Shown piece after piece: positions 1 through 9,886 of a DNA stretch of 41,694 bases. Position 1 is the first letter of the stretch; every line of letters starts with the position of its first letter. The stretch is from Nitrospirota bacterium (GTDB lineage Bacteria > Nitrospirota > Thermodesulfovibrionia > Thermodesulfovibrionales > Dissulfurispiraceae), in NCBI GenBank assembly GCA_015233655.1, contig JADFXI010000012.1, forward strand, positions 1 through 41,694, given 5' to 3'. The notes beneath the pieces were generated by a model. That model did not search any database and was not told where the DNA came from. It saw only the letters and a program-made list of their open reading frames with translations. A program made the position numbers and the translations under genes.

Positions 1-107
1 GAATCTTGCCTGGCAACAACGTTGCTTGGTTCCTGCATTTCTGTCTGTGGCACCCTGTCTCCAAACTACTTCCGTCGGGGCAATGCATACAAATAAGTTC
101 GGCTAAC

Positions 108-136
108 TTGTTTCTTTACTCTATAAATGGTATATC
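108..136 (+). promoter_or_regulatory. Candidate sigma-70 promoter of the histidine kinase gene
   Basis: TTGTTT (108-113) and TATATC (131-136) are separated by 17 bases and lie about 25 bases before the preferred ATG at 162. Each hexamer only partly matches the consensus, so this is a tentative call. The surrounding DNA is A+T-rich and does not look coding. Confidence 0.3.
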
Positions 137-161
137 TTATACGTGTCAGATTAATAAATAT

Positions 162-1451
162 ATGGATACAAGCACTATAAAACCTTTTTACAAATCATCT
201 ATGGGACTGGTCATCGCAATAGGCTTGTCAGTATTCTTTGCTGAAGCTGTTACCACAGGTATTATTTATTATTTGCGACCATTTCCTTCAAATTTTGTCG
301 GAATCCTGATAGATTCGACGCTAATTATCTTATTACTTAGTCCTGTATTTTGTTATTTCGGTCTTCGGCCATTGCTGCTGCAAATCAATATGCTCAGGAA
401 AGCCGAGGACACGTTACAAAAAACTAAAGAAGCTATTCTCAGCACTACAAGGGACAGTTTCTTCCTCGTGGATTCTGAGGGGCGCCTGATAGATGTAAAT
501 GAACCCTTTTGCACTTTGACAGGCTATGGCAGGGATGAATTGTTAACCATGGGCCTTAATGACATTGAGGCAATGGAAAAGCCATCGGACACTGCCAGGC
601 ACATACATCAAATCATGGGAATTGGTTTTGATCGTTTTGAGTCCCGTCACAAATATAAGGATGGCAAGATTGTTGAGGTTGAAGTCAGCGCTACTTATAA
701 AGAGGCCGAAAAAAGGTTTTATGTATTCGTTCGTGACATAACCGAGCGCAAAAAGTCCGAGAAAGAATTGAAAAACTCCCGCGAACAAATGCGGTACCTT
801 GCATCCTATCTGCAGACAATGCGGGAAAAGGAGCGGACGGACATTGCAAGGGAAATACATGATGAACTGGGACAATCGCTTACAGCACTGAAAATTGATT
901 TGATGAACCTCACACGAGATATTGCAGGGCTTAAAGGGTGCGAGTGTTCGGCCATATGCGACAAGATGCATTTAACATCGGGGTTCATTGACGAGCTTTC
1001 GGGAAAGGTCCATAAAATTGCTATGGAACTCAGGCCGGGCATACTTGATCATCTCGGATTATCGTCAGCCATAGAGTGGCAGTTGAGTGATTTTCAGAAA
1101 AGGACAGGCATATCAGGTGAATACAAGCCTGCAATCAAGACCGCCGTTAATGGCGAGATAGCAACAGCGATTTTCCGCATCTTGCAGGAGGCTTTAACAA
1201 ATGTAATCAGGCATGCCAATGCGACGAGGGTAGAAGTGAGATTAAAAGAAGAAGCAGGCCACCTGATCTTAGAGATTGAGGACAATGGTGAAGGATTTTC
1301 GGAAAATAATTTGCATGACGAGCATTCTCTCGGACTGCTGGGAATGAAAGAACGCGCCTATTCACACGGAGGGACTCTGGATATAACGAGCACTATAGGC
1401 ACCGGCACTAAAGTTGTTGTTAGAGTCCCGAATAAGGAGGCGCAGCTATGA
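162..1451 (+). CDS. PAS-domain sensor histidine kinase, NarX/UhpB (HisKA_3) type
   Basis: Membrane sensor kinase that would autophosphorylate and pass phosphate to the regulator encoded next. With the ATG at 162 it has 429 residues. Two membrane segments lie at about 14-38 and 46-68, a PAS domain at about 90-195, and a HisKA_3 dimerisation domain with phospho-acceptor H233 in the motif REIHDELGQ. The HATPase domain has an N-box around N347, the G1 motif DNGEGF (374-379) and LGLLGMKER at 390-398. The frame stays open upstream to position 6, but those 52 residues resemble no sensor sequence and precede the membrane segment, so ATG 162 is preferred although it has no clear ribosome-binding site. 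The last codons overlap the next gene (ATGA at 1448). The PAS ligand cannot be read from sequence. Confidence 0.88.
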   Translation: MDTSTIKPFYKSSMGLVIAIGLSVFFAEAVTTGIIYYLRPFPSNFVGILIDSTLIILLLSPVFCYFGLRPLLLQINMLRKAEDTLQKTKEAILSTTRDSFFLVDSEGRLIDVNEPFCTLTGYGRDELLTMGLNDIEAMEKPSDTARHIHQIMGIGFDRFESRHKYKDGKIVEVEVSATYKEAEKRFYVFVRDITERKKSEKELKNSREQMRYLASYLQTMREKERTDIAREIHDELGQSLTALKIDLMNLTRDIAGLKGCECSAICDKMHLTSGFIDELSGKVHKIAMELRPGILDHLGLSSAIEWQLSDFQKRTGISGEYKPAIKTAVNGEIATAIFRILQEALTNVIRHANATRVEVRLKEEAGHLILEIEDNGEGFSENNLHDEHSLGLLGMKERAYSHGGTLDITSTIGTGTKVVVRVPNKEAQL

Positions 1452-2077
1452 TAAAAGTGGCAATAGTCGATGATCATCGTATGGTTCTTGATGGGCTGAA
1501 ACAGATACTATCCCACGAGCCTGACATTGAAGTAGTCGGAGAGGCTTGCAATGCCGAAGAAGGCGTCGGATGCATACTGAGGCAGGATATAGACATCGCA
1601 ATCCTGGATATTTCCCTTCCCGACAAAAGTGGTCTTGATATACTGGACATAGTGAAAACCCAAAAGCCTAAACTGCGTGTGCTTATCCTGAGCGCCTTCC
1701 CCGAAGAGCAATACGCGGTGCGGGCCTTAAAGTCGGGGGCCTCCGGGTATTTGACTAAGAACAGCGCTCCGCAGGAGCTTGTGGACGCTATTAGAAGGAT
1801 AAATAGCGGAGGAAAATATATCACCGCTGCCTTAGCTGAGAAACTTACCGACATTCTGATATCCGATGACAAAATGCCCCATGAGAGACTGTCCAACCGT
1901 GAATTCGAGATTATGCTCATGATTGCGGCCGGCAAGACAACAGGAGAAATCGCTGAAATTTTATTCATAAGCCCCAGCACAGTCGGCACGTACAGATCCA
2001 GGATTATGGAGAAAATGGCTATGAAGACAAATGCCGACCTGACCCGCTATGTTGTTGAAAACAGACTTAATGGTTAG
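1448..2077 (+). CDS. NarL/FixJ-type response regulator (receiver plus LuxR helix-turn-helix)
   Basis: DNA-binding partner of the preceding kinase, 209 residues. The receiver domain (about 3-120) has the acidic pair D8/D9, phospho-acceptor D54 in AILDISLP and conserved K104. A LuxR/GerE helix-turn-helix follows at about 143-205 (LSNREFEIMLMIAAGKTTGEIA). The ribosome-binding site AAGGAGG (1434-1440) lies inside the end of the kinase gene, and the start overlaps its stop by four bases, so the two are translationally coupled. Target genes are unknown; the neighbouring chemotaxis genes are possible but unproven. Confidence 0.93.
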   Translation: MIKVAIVDDHRMVLDGLKQILSHEPDIEVVGEACNAEEGVGCILRQDIDIAILDISLPDKSGLDILDIVKTQKPKLRVLILSAFPEEQYAVRALKSGASGYLTKNSAPQELVDAIRRINSGGKYITAALAEKLTDILISDDKMPHERLSNREFEIMLMIAAGKTTGEIAEILFISPSTVGTYRSRIMEKMAMKTNADLTRYVVENRLNG

Positions 2078-2145
2078 TTAGTAAGATCGCCTTGCAATTG
2101 TTTTGAATTGAATCTAATCCGGCAAATCAAAATCGTCCGTGACCT

Positions 2146-2168
2146 TTTGTAGCAGCATCCACTACAAA
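2146..2168. repeat. Inverted repeat in the gap before the receiver gene
   Basis: TTTGTAG (2146-2152) and its exact complement CTACAAA (2162-2168) are separated by nine bases. The arms and spacing could suit a dimeric regulator such as the LuxR-type protein just upstream. A weak hairpin is also possible, but no T-run follows. The 168-base gap shows no coding. Confidence 0.4.
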
Positions 2169-2245
2169 GAAATCGTTAATTCACGCACATAACATTCGGC
2201 ATTCTACCGATTCCTTTCCCGAACTGAAAACAATAAAATTAAAAC

Positions 2246-2623
2246 ATGAAGGTATTAATGGTCGACGATTCTGATATTGTCAGGAAACGATTAGTTGCCA
2301 TGGTATCCAATATTAAGGAGGTTGTACACATAAATGAGGCGCGTAATGCGCGGGAAGCTATAGAAAGCTTTGACTTGATGGAGCCTGATTTAGCCATAGT
2401 GGATATTCAAATGCCGGGCGTAAGCGGCATTGAGGTTTTGAGGCATATCAAACATAAAAACAAAGAGACTACCGTAATTATGTATACAAGTTACCCATAT
2501 CCAGAATATCGGAAAAGATGTATTGATGAAAGCGCCGATTACTTTTTTGATAAAACAACGGAGTCCGAAGAGTTGATTGATACGATCATCAGGGTCATCA
2601 GTTCAAAGGACTCTAACAACTGA
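2246..2623 (+). CDS. Stand-alone receiver-domain response regulator (CheY-like)
   Basis: 125 residues made of a single receiver domain with no output domain. The acidic pair is D7/D8, the phospho-acceptor D53 (AIVDIQMPG), switch residues T81/S82, and the conserved lysine K103 (FDKTT). It sits between a two-component pair and a chemoreceptor-CheW pair, which suits a role in chemotaxis or phospho-relay. It is not a close match to motor-binding CheY, since the tail after K103 is short. No Shine-Dalgarno is visible before ATG 2246; the preceding bases are A-rich (AATAAAATTAAAAC). Confidence 0.88.
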   Translation: MKVLMVDDSDIVRKRLVAMVSNIKEVVHINEARNAREAIESFDLMEPDLAIVDIQMPGVSGIEVLRHIKHKNKETTVIMYTSYPYPEYRKRCIDESADYFFDKTTESEELIDTIIRVISSKDSNN

Positions 2624-2651
2624 ATGTCTTTAACCGTGAAGGGGGGGGTAC

Positions 2652-4367
2652 ATGCTAAAGAATATGAAGGTCGGATTAAGATTGGGTTTGGGATTTGCGT
2701 TGGTGCTCGTGCTGATGATTACTCTTATTATTGTAGCCATATCTAATATGGCGGGAATAAATGCAAATCTTGAAAGGATTATAAAAATTAACAATGTCCG
2801 TCTGGCTCATTTGAATACTATGATCAAGTCTCAGGAGGAAGTAAGAATCAGTGTGCGAAATATGCTTTTGTTCAAGGATACCGATAAGAGGGACAGCGCG
2901 AAGAAGAAAATGGGGGAAGAAAGAGGAAAGAGTGATGAGGTTTTCTCAAAAATTGAGGAACTGACTTCGAAGGATGATACAAAGGGTCAAGACATAATAT
3001 CCAAAATAAAAACCGAGAATGCAGTTGTGGTCCCTCTCTATAATAAAGTGGCTGAACTTGCAACAGCCACTAAAAATCAAGAGGGGGTTGACTTCCTGGA
3101 CGGGACCGCGGTGCCTGCTGCCCGCAAATTGCTGGATGCCATAGAGGAACTGAAAAAGCATATGGAGGAACGCAACCAGATGCGTCACGAGGAAGCGGTA
3201 AAAGCATATAACAGCGCCCGCATATTGCTGTTCTCTCTGGGCGGGATAGCGATTGCTTTGGCTATTGTTATAGCGTTGTTACTGACCCGCAGTATTACAC
3301 AGCCTTTAAATGAAGGTGTTGATGTAATGAACCAGTTGGCGCAGGGTGACCTTAGGGTGCACATCGAAGTTAAGAGCAAGGACGAACTGGGGCAGTTGCT
3401 GACCGCGATGAAGAATATGGTAGAGAAGTTAACGGCGATAGTGGGTGATGTTAAGTCAGCGTCGGACAATGTCGCATCAGGTAGCCAGGAGTTAAGCTCC
3501 GGGGCGCAGCAGATTTCACAGGGGGCGACGGAGCAGGCCGCCTCTATAGAAGAGACGTCTTCGTCTATGGAAGAGATGACGTCCAACATAAAACAGAACT
3601 CCGATAACTCGCAACAGACCGAAAAAATAGCACAAAAGTCTGCCAATGACGCGATAGAAGGCGGCAAGGCAGTTGCTGAAACAGTGGGCGCAATGAAAGA
3701 GATAGCCGGCAAAATAACGATAATAGAAGAGATTGCACGCCAGACCAACCTGCTGGCATTGAACGCTGCAATAGAGGCGGCGAGGGCCGGGGAGCACGGC
3801 AAGGGTTTTGCGGTAGTTGCCTCAGAGGTAAGGAAGCTTGCGGAACGAAGCCAGACAGCCGCAGGAGAGATAAGCCATCTATCGTCGAGCAGTGTGCAGG
3901 TCGCTGAAAAAGCCGGAGAGATGCTGGCCAAACTGGTGCCGGACATACAGAAGACAGCGGAACTGGTGCAGGAGATAAGCGCAGCGAGCAGGGAGCAGGA
4001 CTCGGGCGCAGGCCAGATAAACATGGCTATACAGCAATTGGACCAGGTGATACAGCAAAATGCAGGTGCTGCTGAGGAACTCGCTTCAACTTCAGAAGAA
4101 TTGGCGTCGCAGGCTGATTTACTGCAAACTTCTATCGCCTTCTTCAAGACAGACGAAACTGGTGCTGCAAGAATTACGGCGAGAACGATCAGGAAACCCG
4201 AACACAGGGTTGCAGTAGCTCATATAGGACACGAGATCAAAAAGGTCGAGGGTCCTAAAGTCGCGAAGGCTATAGCAGGGAAACCAGTGGTTAGGCAGGG
4301 AATAGCCCTTGATATGGGCGAGGGCAACCATGGGGATAATGGAGACAAGGAATTTGAGAAATACTAA
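2652..4367 (+). CDS. Methyl-accepting chemotaxis protein
   Basis: Transmembrane chemoreceptor, 571 residues. Membrane segment 1 lies at about 11-31, followed by a helical periplasmic sensing region of about 155 residues resembling a four-helix bundle. Membrane segment 2 is at 191-211, a HAMP domain at about 212-264, then a long cytoplasmic coiled coil. The conserved hairpin tip at about 359-400 includes [20 protein letters not shown]. Glu/Gln/Ala-rich flanks match methylation helices. The C-terminus lacks the NWETF-type CheR-tethering pentapeptide. The ribosome-binding site is an unusual run of eight G (2641-2648) just before ATG 2652. cheW follows after 11 bases. The ligand is unknown. Confidence 0.95.
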   Translation: MLKNMKVGLRLGLGFALVLVLMITLIIVAISNMAGINANLERIIKINNVRLAHLNTMIKSQEEVRISVRNMLLFKDTDKRDSAKKKMGEERGKSDEVFSKIEELTSKDDTKGQDIISKIKTENAVVVPLYNKVAELATATKNQEGVDFLDGTAVPAARKLLDAIEELKKHMEERNQMRHEEAVKAYNSARILLFSLGGIAIALAIVIALLLTRSITQPLNEGVDVMNQLAQGDLRVHIEVKSKDELGQLLTAMKNMVEKLTAIVGDVKSASDNVASGSQELSSGAQQISQGATEQAASIEETSSSMEEMTSNIKQNSDNSQQTEKIAQKSANDAIEGGKAVAETVGAMKEIAGKITIIEEIARQTNLLALNAAIEAARAGEHGKGFAVVASEVRKLAERSQTAAGEISHLSSSSVQVAEKAGEMLAKLVPDIQKTAELVQEISAASREQDSGAGQINMAIQQLDQVIQQNAGAAEELASTSEELASQADLLQTSIAFFKTDETGAARITARTIRKPEHRVAVAHIGHEIKKVEGPKVAKAIAGKPVVRQGIALDMGEGNHGDNGDKEFEKY

Positions 4368-4378
4368 AGGAGGCGTTT

Positions 4379-4864
4379 ATGAGTGTTGCAGGAATTGCTG
4401 AAACGACTCAGTATCTCACCTTCAGGCTTGGAGATGAGGTATTTGCGCTGGATATATCAAAGGTGCGGGAGGTCCTTGATTTTACAACTGTGACGAAGGT
4501 GCCGAGGATGCCGGAGTTTATGCGAGGTGTAATAAACCTCAGGGGTAATGTGGTGCCGGTAGTGGACATGAGGCTCAAATTCGGTATGCCAAGGACAGAT
4601 AAAACAGTGAACACTTGCATAATCATCGTAGAGATTTCAATTGAGGGAGAGACAGCCGTGCTCGGTGCACTGGCCGATTCCGTGCAGGAAGTCGTAGACC
4701 TGGAGCCGGAGCAGATAGAACCTGCGCCGAGGATAGGCACGAGTTTGAGGACCGAGTTTATCAAGGGTATGGGCAAGAGGAACGACCAGTTTGTAATTTT
4801 GCTGGACATAAACAAGGTTTTTACATCCGAAGAAATCTCGATAGTGAAAGATTCTGTGTATTAA
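4379..4864 (+). CDS. cheW: Chemotaxis coupling protein CheW
   Basis: Adaptor linking chemoreceptors to the CheA kinase, 161 residues covering one complete CheW domain. Typical features are FRLGDEVFALDISKVREVL near the start, the RGVINLRGNVVPVVDMR core, and the VLGALADSVQEVVDLE segment. A strong ribosome-binding site (AAAGGAGG, 4366-4373) overlaps the receptor's stop codon, so the two genes form an operon. No cheA, cheR or cheB is present in the window, so the partner kinase must be encoded elsewhere. Confidence 0.95.
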   Translation: MSVAGIAETTQYLTFRLGDEVFALDISKVREVLDFTTVTKVPRMPEFMRGVINLRGNVVPVVDMRLKFGMPRTDKTVNTCIIIVEISIEGETAVLGALADSVQEVVDLEPEQIEPAPRIGTSLRTEFIKGMGKRNDQFVILLDINKVFTSEEISIVKDSVY

Positions 4865-4901
4865 TGCATAACTTTCTGGTCCGAACTGGAGCGTTATCAT
4901 G

Positions 4902-4930
4902 TTTATTATTGTTACCGGACAGGCTATAAT
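4902..4930 (+). promoter_or_regulatory. Candidate promoter of the DoxX-like gene
   Basis: A perfect TATAAT (4925-4930) lies 29 bases before the ATG at 4960. The base run 17 upstream (TTTATT, 4902-4907) is a poor -35 match, so the start would depend mainly on the -10. The position in the gap after cheW supports separate transcription. Confidence 0.4.
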
Positions 4931-4959
4931 TTAGGCAAACACGAAGAGGAGGCGAAGCC

Positions 4960-5343
4960 ATGGACCAGCTTTCGAAGTATACCGACCAGGCGTACGCACT
5001 AATGCGCATAGTAGCGGGGTTTATGTTCTCTTTTCATGGGGCACAAAAGATTCTGGGTATCCTGAGCGATTTCCAGCCGGCAATGGGGTCACAACTCTGG
5101 TTTGGCGGGGTCATAGAGCTGATCTGCGGCCTGCTGGTCCTGGTGGGCTTACAGACCCGCTGGGCGGCTTTCCTCGCGAGCGGTGAGATGGCCGTGGCCT
5201 ATTTCCAGTTTCACTGGAAGTTCCAGCTCGGCCCGAATTTTTTTCCGGCCATCAACAAGGGTGAACTTGCGGTCCTGTATTGTTTCGTATTTCTCTGCAT
5301 CGCGTGCCGCGGAGGGGCGGTCTGGTGTCTGGATAAGAAATAA
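4960..5343 (+). CDS. DoxX family membrane protein
   Basis: Small integral membrane protein of 127 residues with four predicted membrane helices at about 12-32, 47-67, 68-88 and 103-121. The start LMRIVAGFMFSFHGAQKI and the motif FGGVIELICGLLVLVGLQTR are characteristic of the DoxX/DoxD-like family. Members have been linked to quinone-associated redox or thiol stress functions, but the exact role is unclear in most bacteria. A good ribosome-binding site (GAGGAGG, 4946-4952) fixes the start. It lies alone between cheW and dnaE. Confidence 0.85.
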   Translation: MDQLSKYTDQAYALMRIVAGFMFSFHGAQKILGILSDFQPAMGSQLWFGGVIELICGLLVLVGLQTRWAAFLASGEMAVAYFQFHWKFQLGPNFFPAINKGELAVLYCFVFLCIACRGGAVWCLDKK

Positions 5344-5365
5344 GCGTGCTGATTTTGAGCTTGGC

Positions 5366-5398
5366 AGATTGACTAAGTCAATCTTTAAACGGTAAAAT
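5366..5398 (+). promoter_or_regulatory. Palindrome and candidate promoter directly before dnaE
   Basis: AGATTGACT (5366-5374) and AGTCAATCT (5376-5384) form a perfect 9-bp inverted repeat around one central A. The left arm contains a -35-like TTGACT (5369-5374). After 18 bases comes TAAAAT (5393-5398). A transcript from this promoter would start at about the ATG at 5404, leaving almost no leader. The palindrome could be an operator over the -35 or a weak terminator stem. Confidence 0.45.
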
Positions 5399-5403
5399 TT
5401 TTA

Positions 5404-8400
5404 ATGCAGCATTCTGATTTTGTTTCTCTCCATTTGCATACTGAATACAGCCTTCTGGACGGCGCAATAAAAATAGACGAGCTTATAGAGCAGGCTTTGG
5501 CCTATAAAATGCCTGCTCTGGCTGTCACCGACCACGGGAACCTGTGCGGGGCCGTGGATTTTTATAAAAAAGCCATTAAGAAAGGCATAAAGCCGATTAT
5601 TGGCTGTGAGGTATATGTTGCGCCCGGCAGCCGTTTTGACAGGGCCAAGACAAATCTTGACAGCAATCTGAGCGAAGAAGCGGCTTTCCACCTTATACTT
5701 CTCGCGCGGGACAGCGCAGGCTATAAGAACCTGACTACACTTGTCACGAAGGCATATCTTGAGGGGTTCTATTACAAGCCCAGAATTGACAAAGACATCC
5801 TGGAACAATACAGCGGCGGGCTTATCGGCCTAAGCGCATGCCTCAAAGGAGAGGTGCCCTACTATCTTAGGTACGGCAATAAGGACAAGGCCAGGGAAGC
5901 GGCTTTACGCTACAAGCACATCCTGGGGCCTGAGAATTTCTATTTTGAGATCCAGTCTAACGGCTTGCCCGAACAGGAGGCTGTCAACAAACAGCTCATA
6001 GAATTGTCCGGTGAACTTCACATACCGCTCGTTGCAACGAATGACTGCCATTATCTGAAGAAAGAGGATGCGCGGGCCCACGATATTTTACTCTGCATAC
6101 AGACCGGAAAGACTGTAAAAGATGAGAAGCGGCTTAAAATGTCGACCGATGAATTTTATTTTAAGTCCCCTGACGAAATGAAAAGCGCATTCATCGAAGT
6201 GCCCGAGGCCATAGAAAACACGCGGCTGATTGCGGAACGATGCAATCTTGAATTCTCACTCGGCAAAAGCATGTTGCCAAAGTACGAGGTGCCTGAGGGT
6301 ACTACCCCCGAAGCATACCTCGAGGCGCTTGCTCAAAAGGGGCTTCAGTCCAGGATGAAAGGCAGCGTCCCTCCTCACTATGCCGACCGCATGTCCATGG
6401 AGCTGAAAGTAATAAGGAAAATGGGTTATTCCTCATATTTTCTCATTGTGTGGGACTTTATCAGTTATGCCCGCAGCAAGGGGATACCGGTCGGGCCTGG
6501 AAGGGGCTCTGCCGCAGGCAGCCTTGTCGCCTACTGCCTCGGCATCACAGAGATTGATCCTATCAAGTACAATCTCCTCTTTGAGCGTTTTCTTAATCCC
6601 GAGAGAATCAGCATGCCTGATATAGACGTGGATTTCTGCAAAGACAGGAGGCAGGAGGTCATAGATTATGTTGCCGCCAAATATGGCGCGGACCATGTTG
6701 CCCAGATTATAACTTTCGGCACGATGGCTGCGAAGGCGGCCATACGCGACGTCGGAAGAGTGCTTGATATCCCATATGCGGAAGTGGACCGGATAGCCAA
6801 ACTGGTCCCGGCCAATAACAATATTTCTATCGATGAAGCGATTAAGCTTGAGCCCCAGTTAAAAGAGATGTATGACAAAGACGGGAAGGTGAGAGAGTTG
6901 CTGGACATTGCGAAGAGGCTTGAGGGCCTGTCACGCCATGCCTCAACTCATGCTGCCGGAGTGGTCATCGCACCGGAACCTCTGACCGATTTTACCGCAC
7001 TGTATAAGAACCCTTCTGAAGATACGGTAACCACTCAATTCGATATGGGGGCAATCGAAAGCGTCGGCTTGCTGAAATTCGACTTTCTAGGGCTGAAGAC
7101 GCTGACCGTTCTTAACAGGGCAGAGAAATATATTAGGCAGCAGGGCAAGGATGTCAGTCTCACTGAGATGCCCCTTGATGATGATGCTACGTACAAGCTG
7201 CTGAGTTCGGGTGAAACCACAGGCATCTTCCAGCTCGAAAGCGACGGTATGCGTGACATACTCGTAAAGATGCAGCCGAACCGCTTTGAAGACCTCATAG
7301 CCCTGGTTGCCTTGTACCGTCCAGGCCCTATAGGCAGCGGCATGATAGATGATTTTATTAAAAGAAAAAAGGGTGTTACGGAAGTTGAATATGAACTGCC
7401 GCAGCTGAAAGAGATCCTTGATGAGACATACGGAGTAATTCTCTACCAGGAACAGGTAATGAGAATCGCGAATAGAATAGCAAACTTCTCACTCGGACAG
7501 GCAGACCTCCTTAGAAGGGCCATGGGCAAGAAGAAGCCCGAAGAAATGGACAAACAAAAAGAGGCCTTTATTACAGGAGCAGTAGCCGGTGGTATCCCGG
7601 AGAAAAAGGCCGCGCGTCTTTTCGAACTTATGGCCCTTTTTGCCGAATACGGATTTAACAAATCTCATTCAGCGGCTTACGCCTATCTCGCGTACCAAAC
7701 TGCCTTTTTAAAGGCCCATTATCCGGTCGAGTTCATGACGGCAAACCTGAGCACCGATATGGGAGACACCGACAAAGTTGTCAAACTTATCAACGAATGC
7801 AGGCACATGTCGATACAGATACTGCCTCCCGACATTAATGTGAGTGAGAGGGAATTCAAGATTTTCGGCAATTTGGTACGGTTTGGCCTTGAGGCCGTAA
7901 AGGGCGTGGGGTCCTCGGCGATCGAGGTGCTGCTCAAGGAACGGGAGAACGGTCTTTTCACATCGTTTGAAGATTTTCTCAAACGTGTGGACAACAAACG
8001 CGTGAATAAAAAGGTCATCGAAAGCCTTATAAAAGCGGGAGCTTTTGACTCGCTTTATAACAACCGTAAGCCGGAAACCGTGAGCCATGTTACGTTGGGA
8101 GAGACCGGAACGTCAGCTGTCTTCTGTCCTATGCCTTCTTCGCAGGCCAGGGCAAATGCCATGGCTGCCGCGGCTTCTCCAGGCCGGAGCAATGCCGGCC
8201 CCGGACTTTTTGGAGATGCCGAGTCTATTGACGCATCTGTGCAGAGATGGGATGAGAAGACCCTGTTGCAGCATGAAAAAGAGGCCCTCGGATTTTATAT
8301 TTCAGGCCATCCGCTGAGTCGGTACCGGAAGACGCTCACGTCAATGGACGTGCGGCCCATATCGATCATTGCGGACATGGAAGACCGTGCCGACATCGCT

Positions 8401-8874
8401 GCGGCGGGCATTATAAGCGATATTAAGGTCAAGGCCCGCGAGAAGGGCGTGACAGCTTTTCTTTCTCTTGAAGATGAAACCGGCAGTTCCGACATAATGG
8501 TATACCCGGCCCTGTACAGGGACAATGCCCAAATTCTGAAAAAAGGGAATGTGGTTATAGTTCGCGGGCAGGTATTCAGGTCTGAAAAAGGGGCCAGGAT
8601 CATGGCGCGGGACGTACAGGATGTGACCGAAATGGAGGTTGCTACTAAATACGAGGTTTCCGTTAAATGCGACAGCTCCGTATCTATGAATGAACAGATC
8701 CGCAAAATAAGGGAGTTCCTGGATTGCGATTCGGATGTAAGAGGCAACGAATCGCTCTCCTTCAGACTTTATCTTCCGGAATATTGTGTTATCATAGCGT
8801 CACGACTGCAGCCGACCAATAATTTCCTGATGGAAGTAGAGCGCATTACTGGTGATAAGGTGAAGATATTATGA
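5404..8874 (+). CDS. dnaE: DNA polymerase III alpha subunit
   Basis: Replicative polymerase catalytic subunit, 1156 residues, the normal length of DnaE1. An N-terminal PHP domain ([16 protein letters not shown] onward) is followed by the palm with [16 protein letters not shown] and the catalytic aspartates D406 and D408 in PDIDVDFC. The third catalytic aspartate is D560 in FDFLGLK. Next come fingers, tandem helix-hairpin-helix, a variable linker near residue 910, and an OB-fold near 1000-1080. The start is fixed by the family N-terminus ([10 protein letters not shown]), yet no Shine-Dalgarno precedes it. The stop overlaps accA (ATGA at 8871), so the two genes are coupled. Confidence 0.98.
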   Translation: MQHSDFVSLHLHTEYSLLDGAIKIDELIEQALAYKMPALAVTDHGNLCGAVDFYKKAIKKGIKPIIGCEVYVAPGSRFDRAKTNLDSNLSEEAAFHLILLARDSAGYKNLTTLVTKAYLEGFYYKPRIDKDILEQYSGGLIGLSACLKGEVPYYLRYGNKDKAREAALRYKHILGPENFYFEIQSNGLPEQEAVNKQLIELSGELHIPLVATNDCHYLKKEDARAHDILLCIQTGKTVKDEKRLKMSTDEFYFKSPDEMKSAFIEVPEAIENTRLIAERCNLEFSLGKSMLPKYEVPEGTTPEAYLEALAQKGLQSRMKGSVPPHYADRMSMELKVIRKMGYSSYFLIVWDFISYARSKGIPVGPGRGSAAGSLVAYCLGITEIDPIKYNLLFERFLNPERISMPDIDVDFCKDRRQEVIDYVAAKYGADHVAQIITFGTMAAKAAIRDVGRVLDIPYAEVDRIAKLVPANNNISIDEAIKLEPQLKEMYDKDGKVRELLDIAKRLEGLSRHASTHAAGVVIAPEPLTDFTALYKNPSEDTVTTQFDMGAIESVGLLKFDFLGLKTLTVLNRAEKYIRQQGKDVSLTEMPLDDDATYKLLSSGETTGIFQLESDGMRDILVKMQPNRFEDLIALVALYRPGPIGSGMIDDFIKRKKGVTEVEYELPQLKEILDETYGVILYQEQVMRIANRIANFSLGQADLLRRAMGKKKPEEMDKQKEAFITGAVAGGIPEKKAARLFELMALFAEYGFNKSHSAAYAYLAYQTAFLKAHYPVEFMTANLSTDMGDTDKVVKLINECRHMSIQILPPDINVSEREFKIFGNLVRFGLEAVKGVGSSAIEVLLKERENGLFTSFEDFLKRVDNKRVNKKVIESLIKAGAFDSLYNNRKPETVSHVTLGETGTSAVFCPMPSSQARANAMAAAASPGRSNAGPGLFGDAESIDASVQRWDEKTLLQHEKEALGFYISGHPLSRYRKTLTSMDVRPISIIADMEDRADIAAAGIISDIKVKAREKGVTAFLSLEDETGSSDIMVYPALYRDNAQILKKGNVVIVRGQVFRSEKGARIMARDVQDVTEMEVATKYEVSVKCDSSVSMNEQIRKIREFLDCDSDVRGNESLSFRLYLPEYCVIIASRLQPTNNFLMEVERITGDKVKIL

Positions 8875-9860
8875 GCTATTATCTTGATTTCGAAAAGCCG
8901 CTTGAAGAACTCGAAACGAAAATAGAGGAGCTTAGAAAACTCTCCGACGACTCTGAAATAGACATCGCATCCGAAATAAAAAAACTCGAAAAAAAGGCCA
9001 GAGATTTAAGGTCGGATATTTTTTCTCACCTGACCCCGTGGCAAAAAAACCTGATAGCGAGGCATCCGGAACGGCCGTATACTCTCGATTATATCAATAT
9101 GATTGTGCAGGACTTTATCGAACTCCATGGAGACAGGCGGTTCGGTGACGACCCGGCCATCGTCGGAGGTCTCGGTAAGATCAACGGCAACTCTGTCGTG
9201 ATCATCGGCCACCAGAAGGGCAGGGGAACGAAAGAAAGGATTATGAGGAATTTTGGACAGCCCAATCCCGAGGGTTACCGCAAGGCCTTACGGCTCATGA
9301 AACTTGCGGAGCGTTTCAAGAGGCCAGTTATCACATTCATTGATACGCAGGGAGCATATCCCGGGATGGGAGCGGAAAAGAGAGGACAGGCAGAGGCGAT
9401 AGCGATTAACCTGATGGAGATGTCCCGGCTCAAAGTGCCGATCATTGCCATAGTTATAGGCGAAGGCGGGAGCGGCGGCGCTCTTGCCTTGAGCGTAGCA
9501 GACCGGCTATGCATGCTTGAACACGCGGTCTATTCAGTCATCTCTCCAGAGGGCTGCGCCGCTATTTTATGGAACAGGAACGGCGATCTGTCGGCAGATG
9601 ATTTTGCGCGGGCCGCCAATGCCCTTAAAGTCACGGCCCAAGACCTTAAGGCTTTTAAAATTATTGACGATGTTATTCCTGAACCGCTCGGCGGCGCTCA
9701 CAGGGAACCCGAAGCAACGTCGAGAAAAATCACTGAGTATATAGTGAAATCACTGGAGGCGCTTAAATCAAAGCCGATCGGAAAACTGGTAGAAGAGCGA
9801 TATAAAAAGCTTCGTAAGATCGGCAGCCTCAGGGTCGATTCTATTCAAACAGAGCAGTAA
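8871..9860 (+). CDS. accA: Acetyl-CoA carboxylase carboxyltransferase subunit alpha
   Basis: Forms malonyl-CoA with AccD by transferring the carboxyl group from biotin to acetyl-CoA, the first step of fatty-acid synthesis. At 329 residues it has typical family length, with the N-terminal coiled-coil region, [34 protein letters not shown], and the oxyanion/CoA-binding segment [14 protein letters not shown] ribosome-binding site (AAGGTGA) lies inside the dnaE end. The last five codons (IQTEQ) and the stop coincide exactly with the left copy of an 18-bp direct repeat that bounds the following insert. Confidence 0.97.
   Translation: MSYYLDFEKPLEELETKIEELRKLSDDSEIDIASEIKKLEKKARDLRSDIFSHLTPWQKNLIARHPERPYTLDYINMIVQDFIELHGDRRFGDDPAIVGGLGKINGNSVVIIGHQKGRGTKERIMRNFGQPNPEGYRKALRLMKLAERFKRPVITFIDTQGAYPGMGAEKRGQAEAIAINLMEMSRLKVPIIAIVIGEGGSGGALALSVADRLCMLEHAVYSVISPEGCAAILWNRNGDLSADDFARAANALKVTAQDLKAFKIIDDVIPEPLGGAHREPEATSRKITEYIVKSLEALKSKPIGKLVEERYKKLRKIGSLRVDSIQTEQ
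9843..9860. repeat. Left copy of an 18-bp perfect direct repeat
   Basis: ATTCAAACAGAGCAGTAA occurs here as the last five codons and stop of accA, and again at 11526-11543 as the end of ftsY on the other strand. Read on the minus strand in the ftsY frame, this left copy would also end in GAA TAG. Either copy can therefore close both genes. This points to a site duplicated by an insertion. Confidence 0.85.
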
Positions 9861-9886
9861 TTATGCTTGTGTTTCCATCAAGAAGT

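Noticed and set aside
6-161. 52 additional N-terminal residues of the histidine kinase
   Set aside because: They do not resemble sensor sequence, and promoter-like A+T-rich DNA lies in this part; the ATG at 162 directly precedes the first membrane helix.
1474-1989. A 171-codon minus-strand frame opposite the response regulator
   Set aside because: No recognisable motif; it is the shadow of a gene with clear receiver and LuxR signatures.
3185-4147. A 320-codon minus-strand frame opposite the chemoreceptor gene
   Set aside because: It mirrors the regular codon pattern of the coiled-coil signalling domain, has Ser/Ala/Ile-rich nonsense sequence, and the plus-strand protein is unmistakable.
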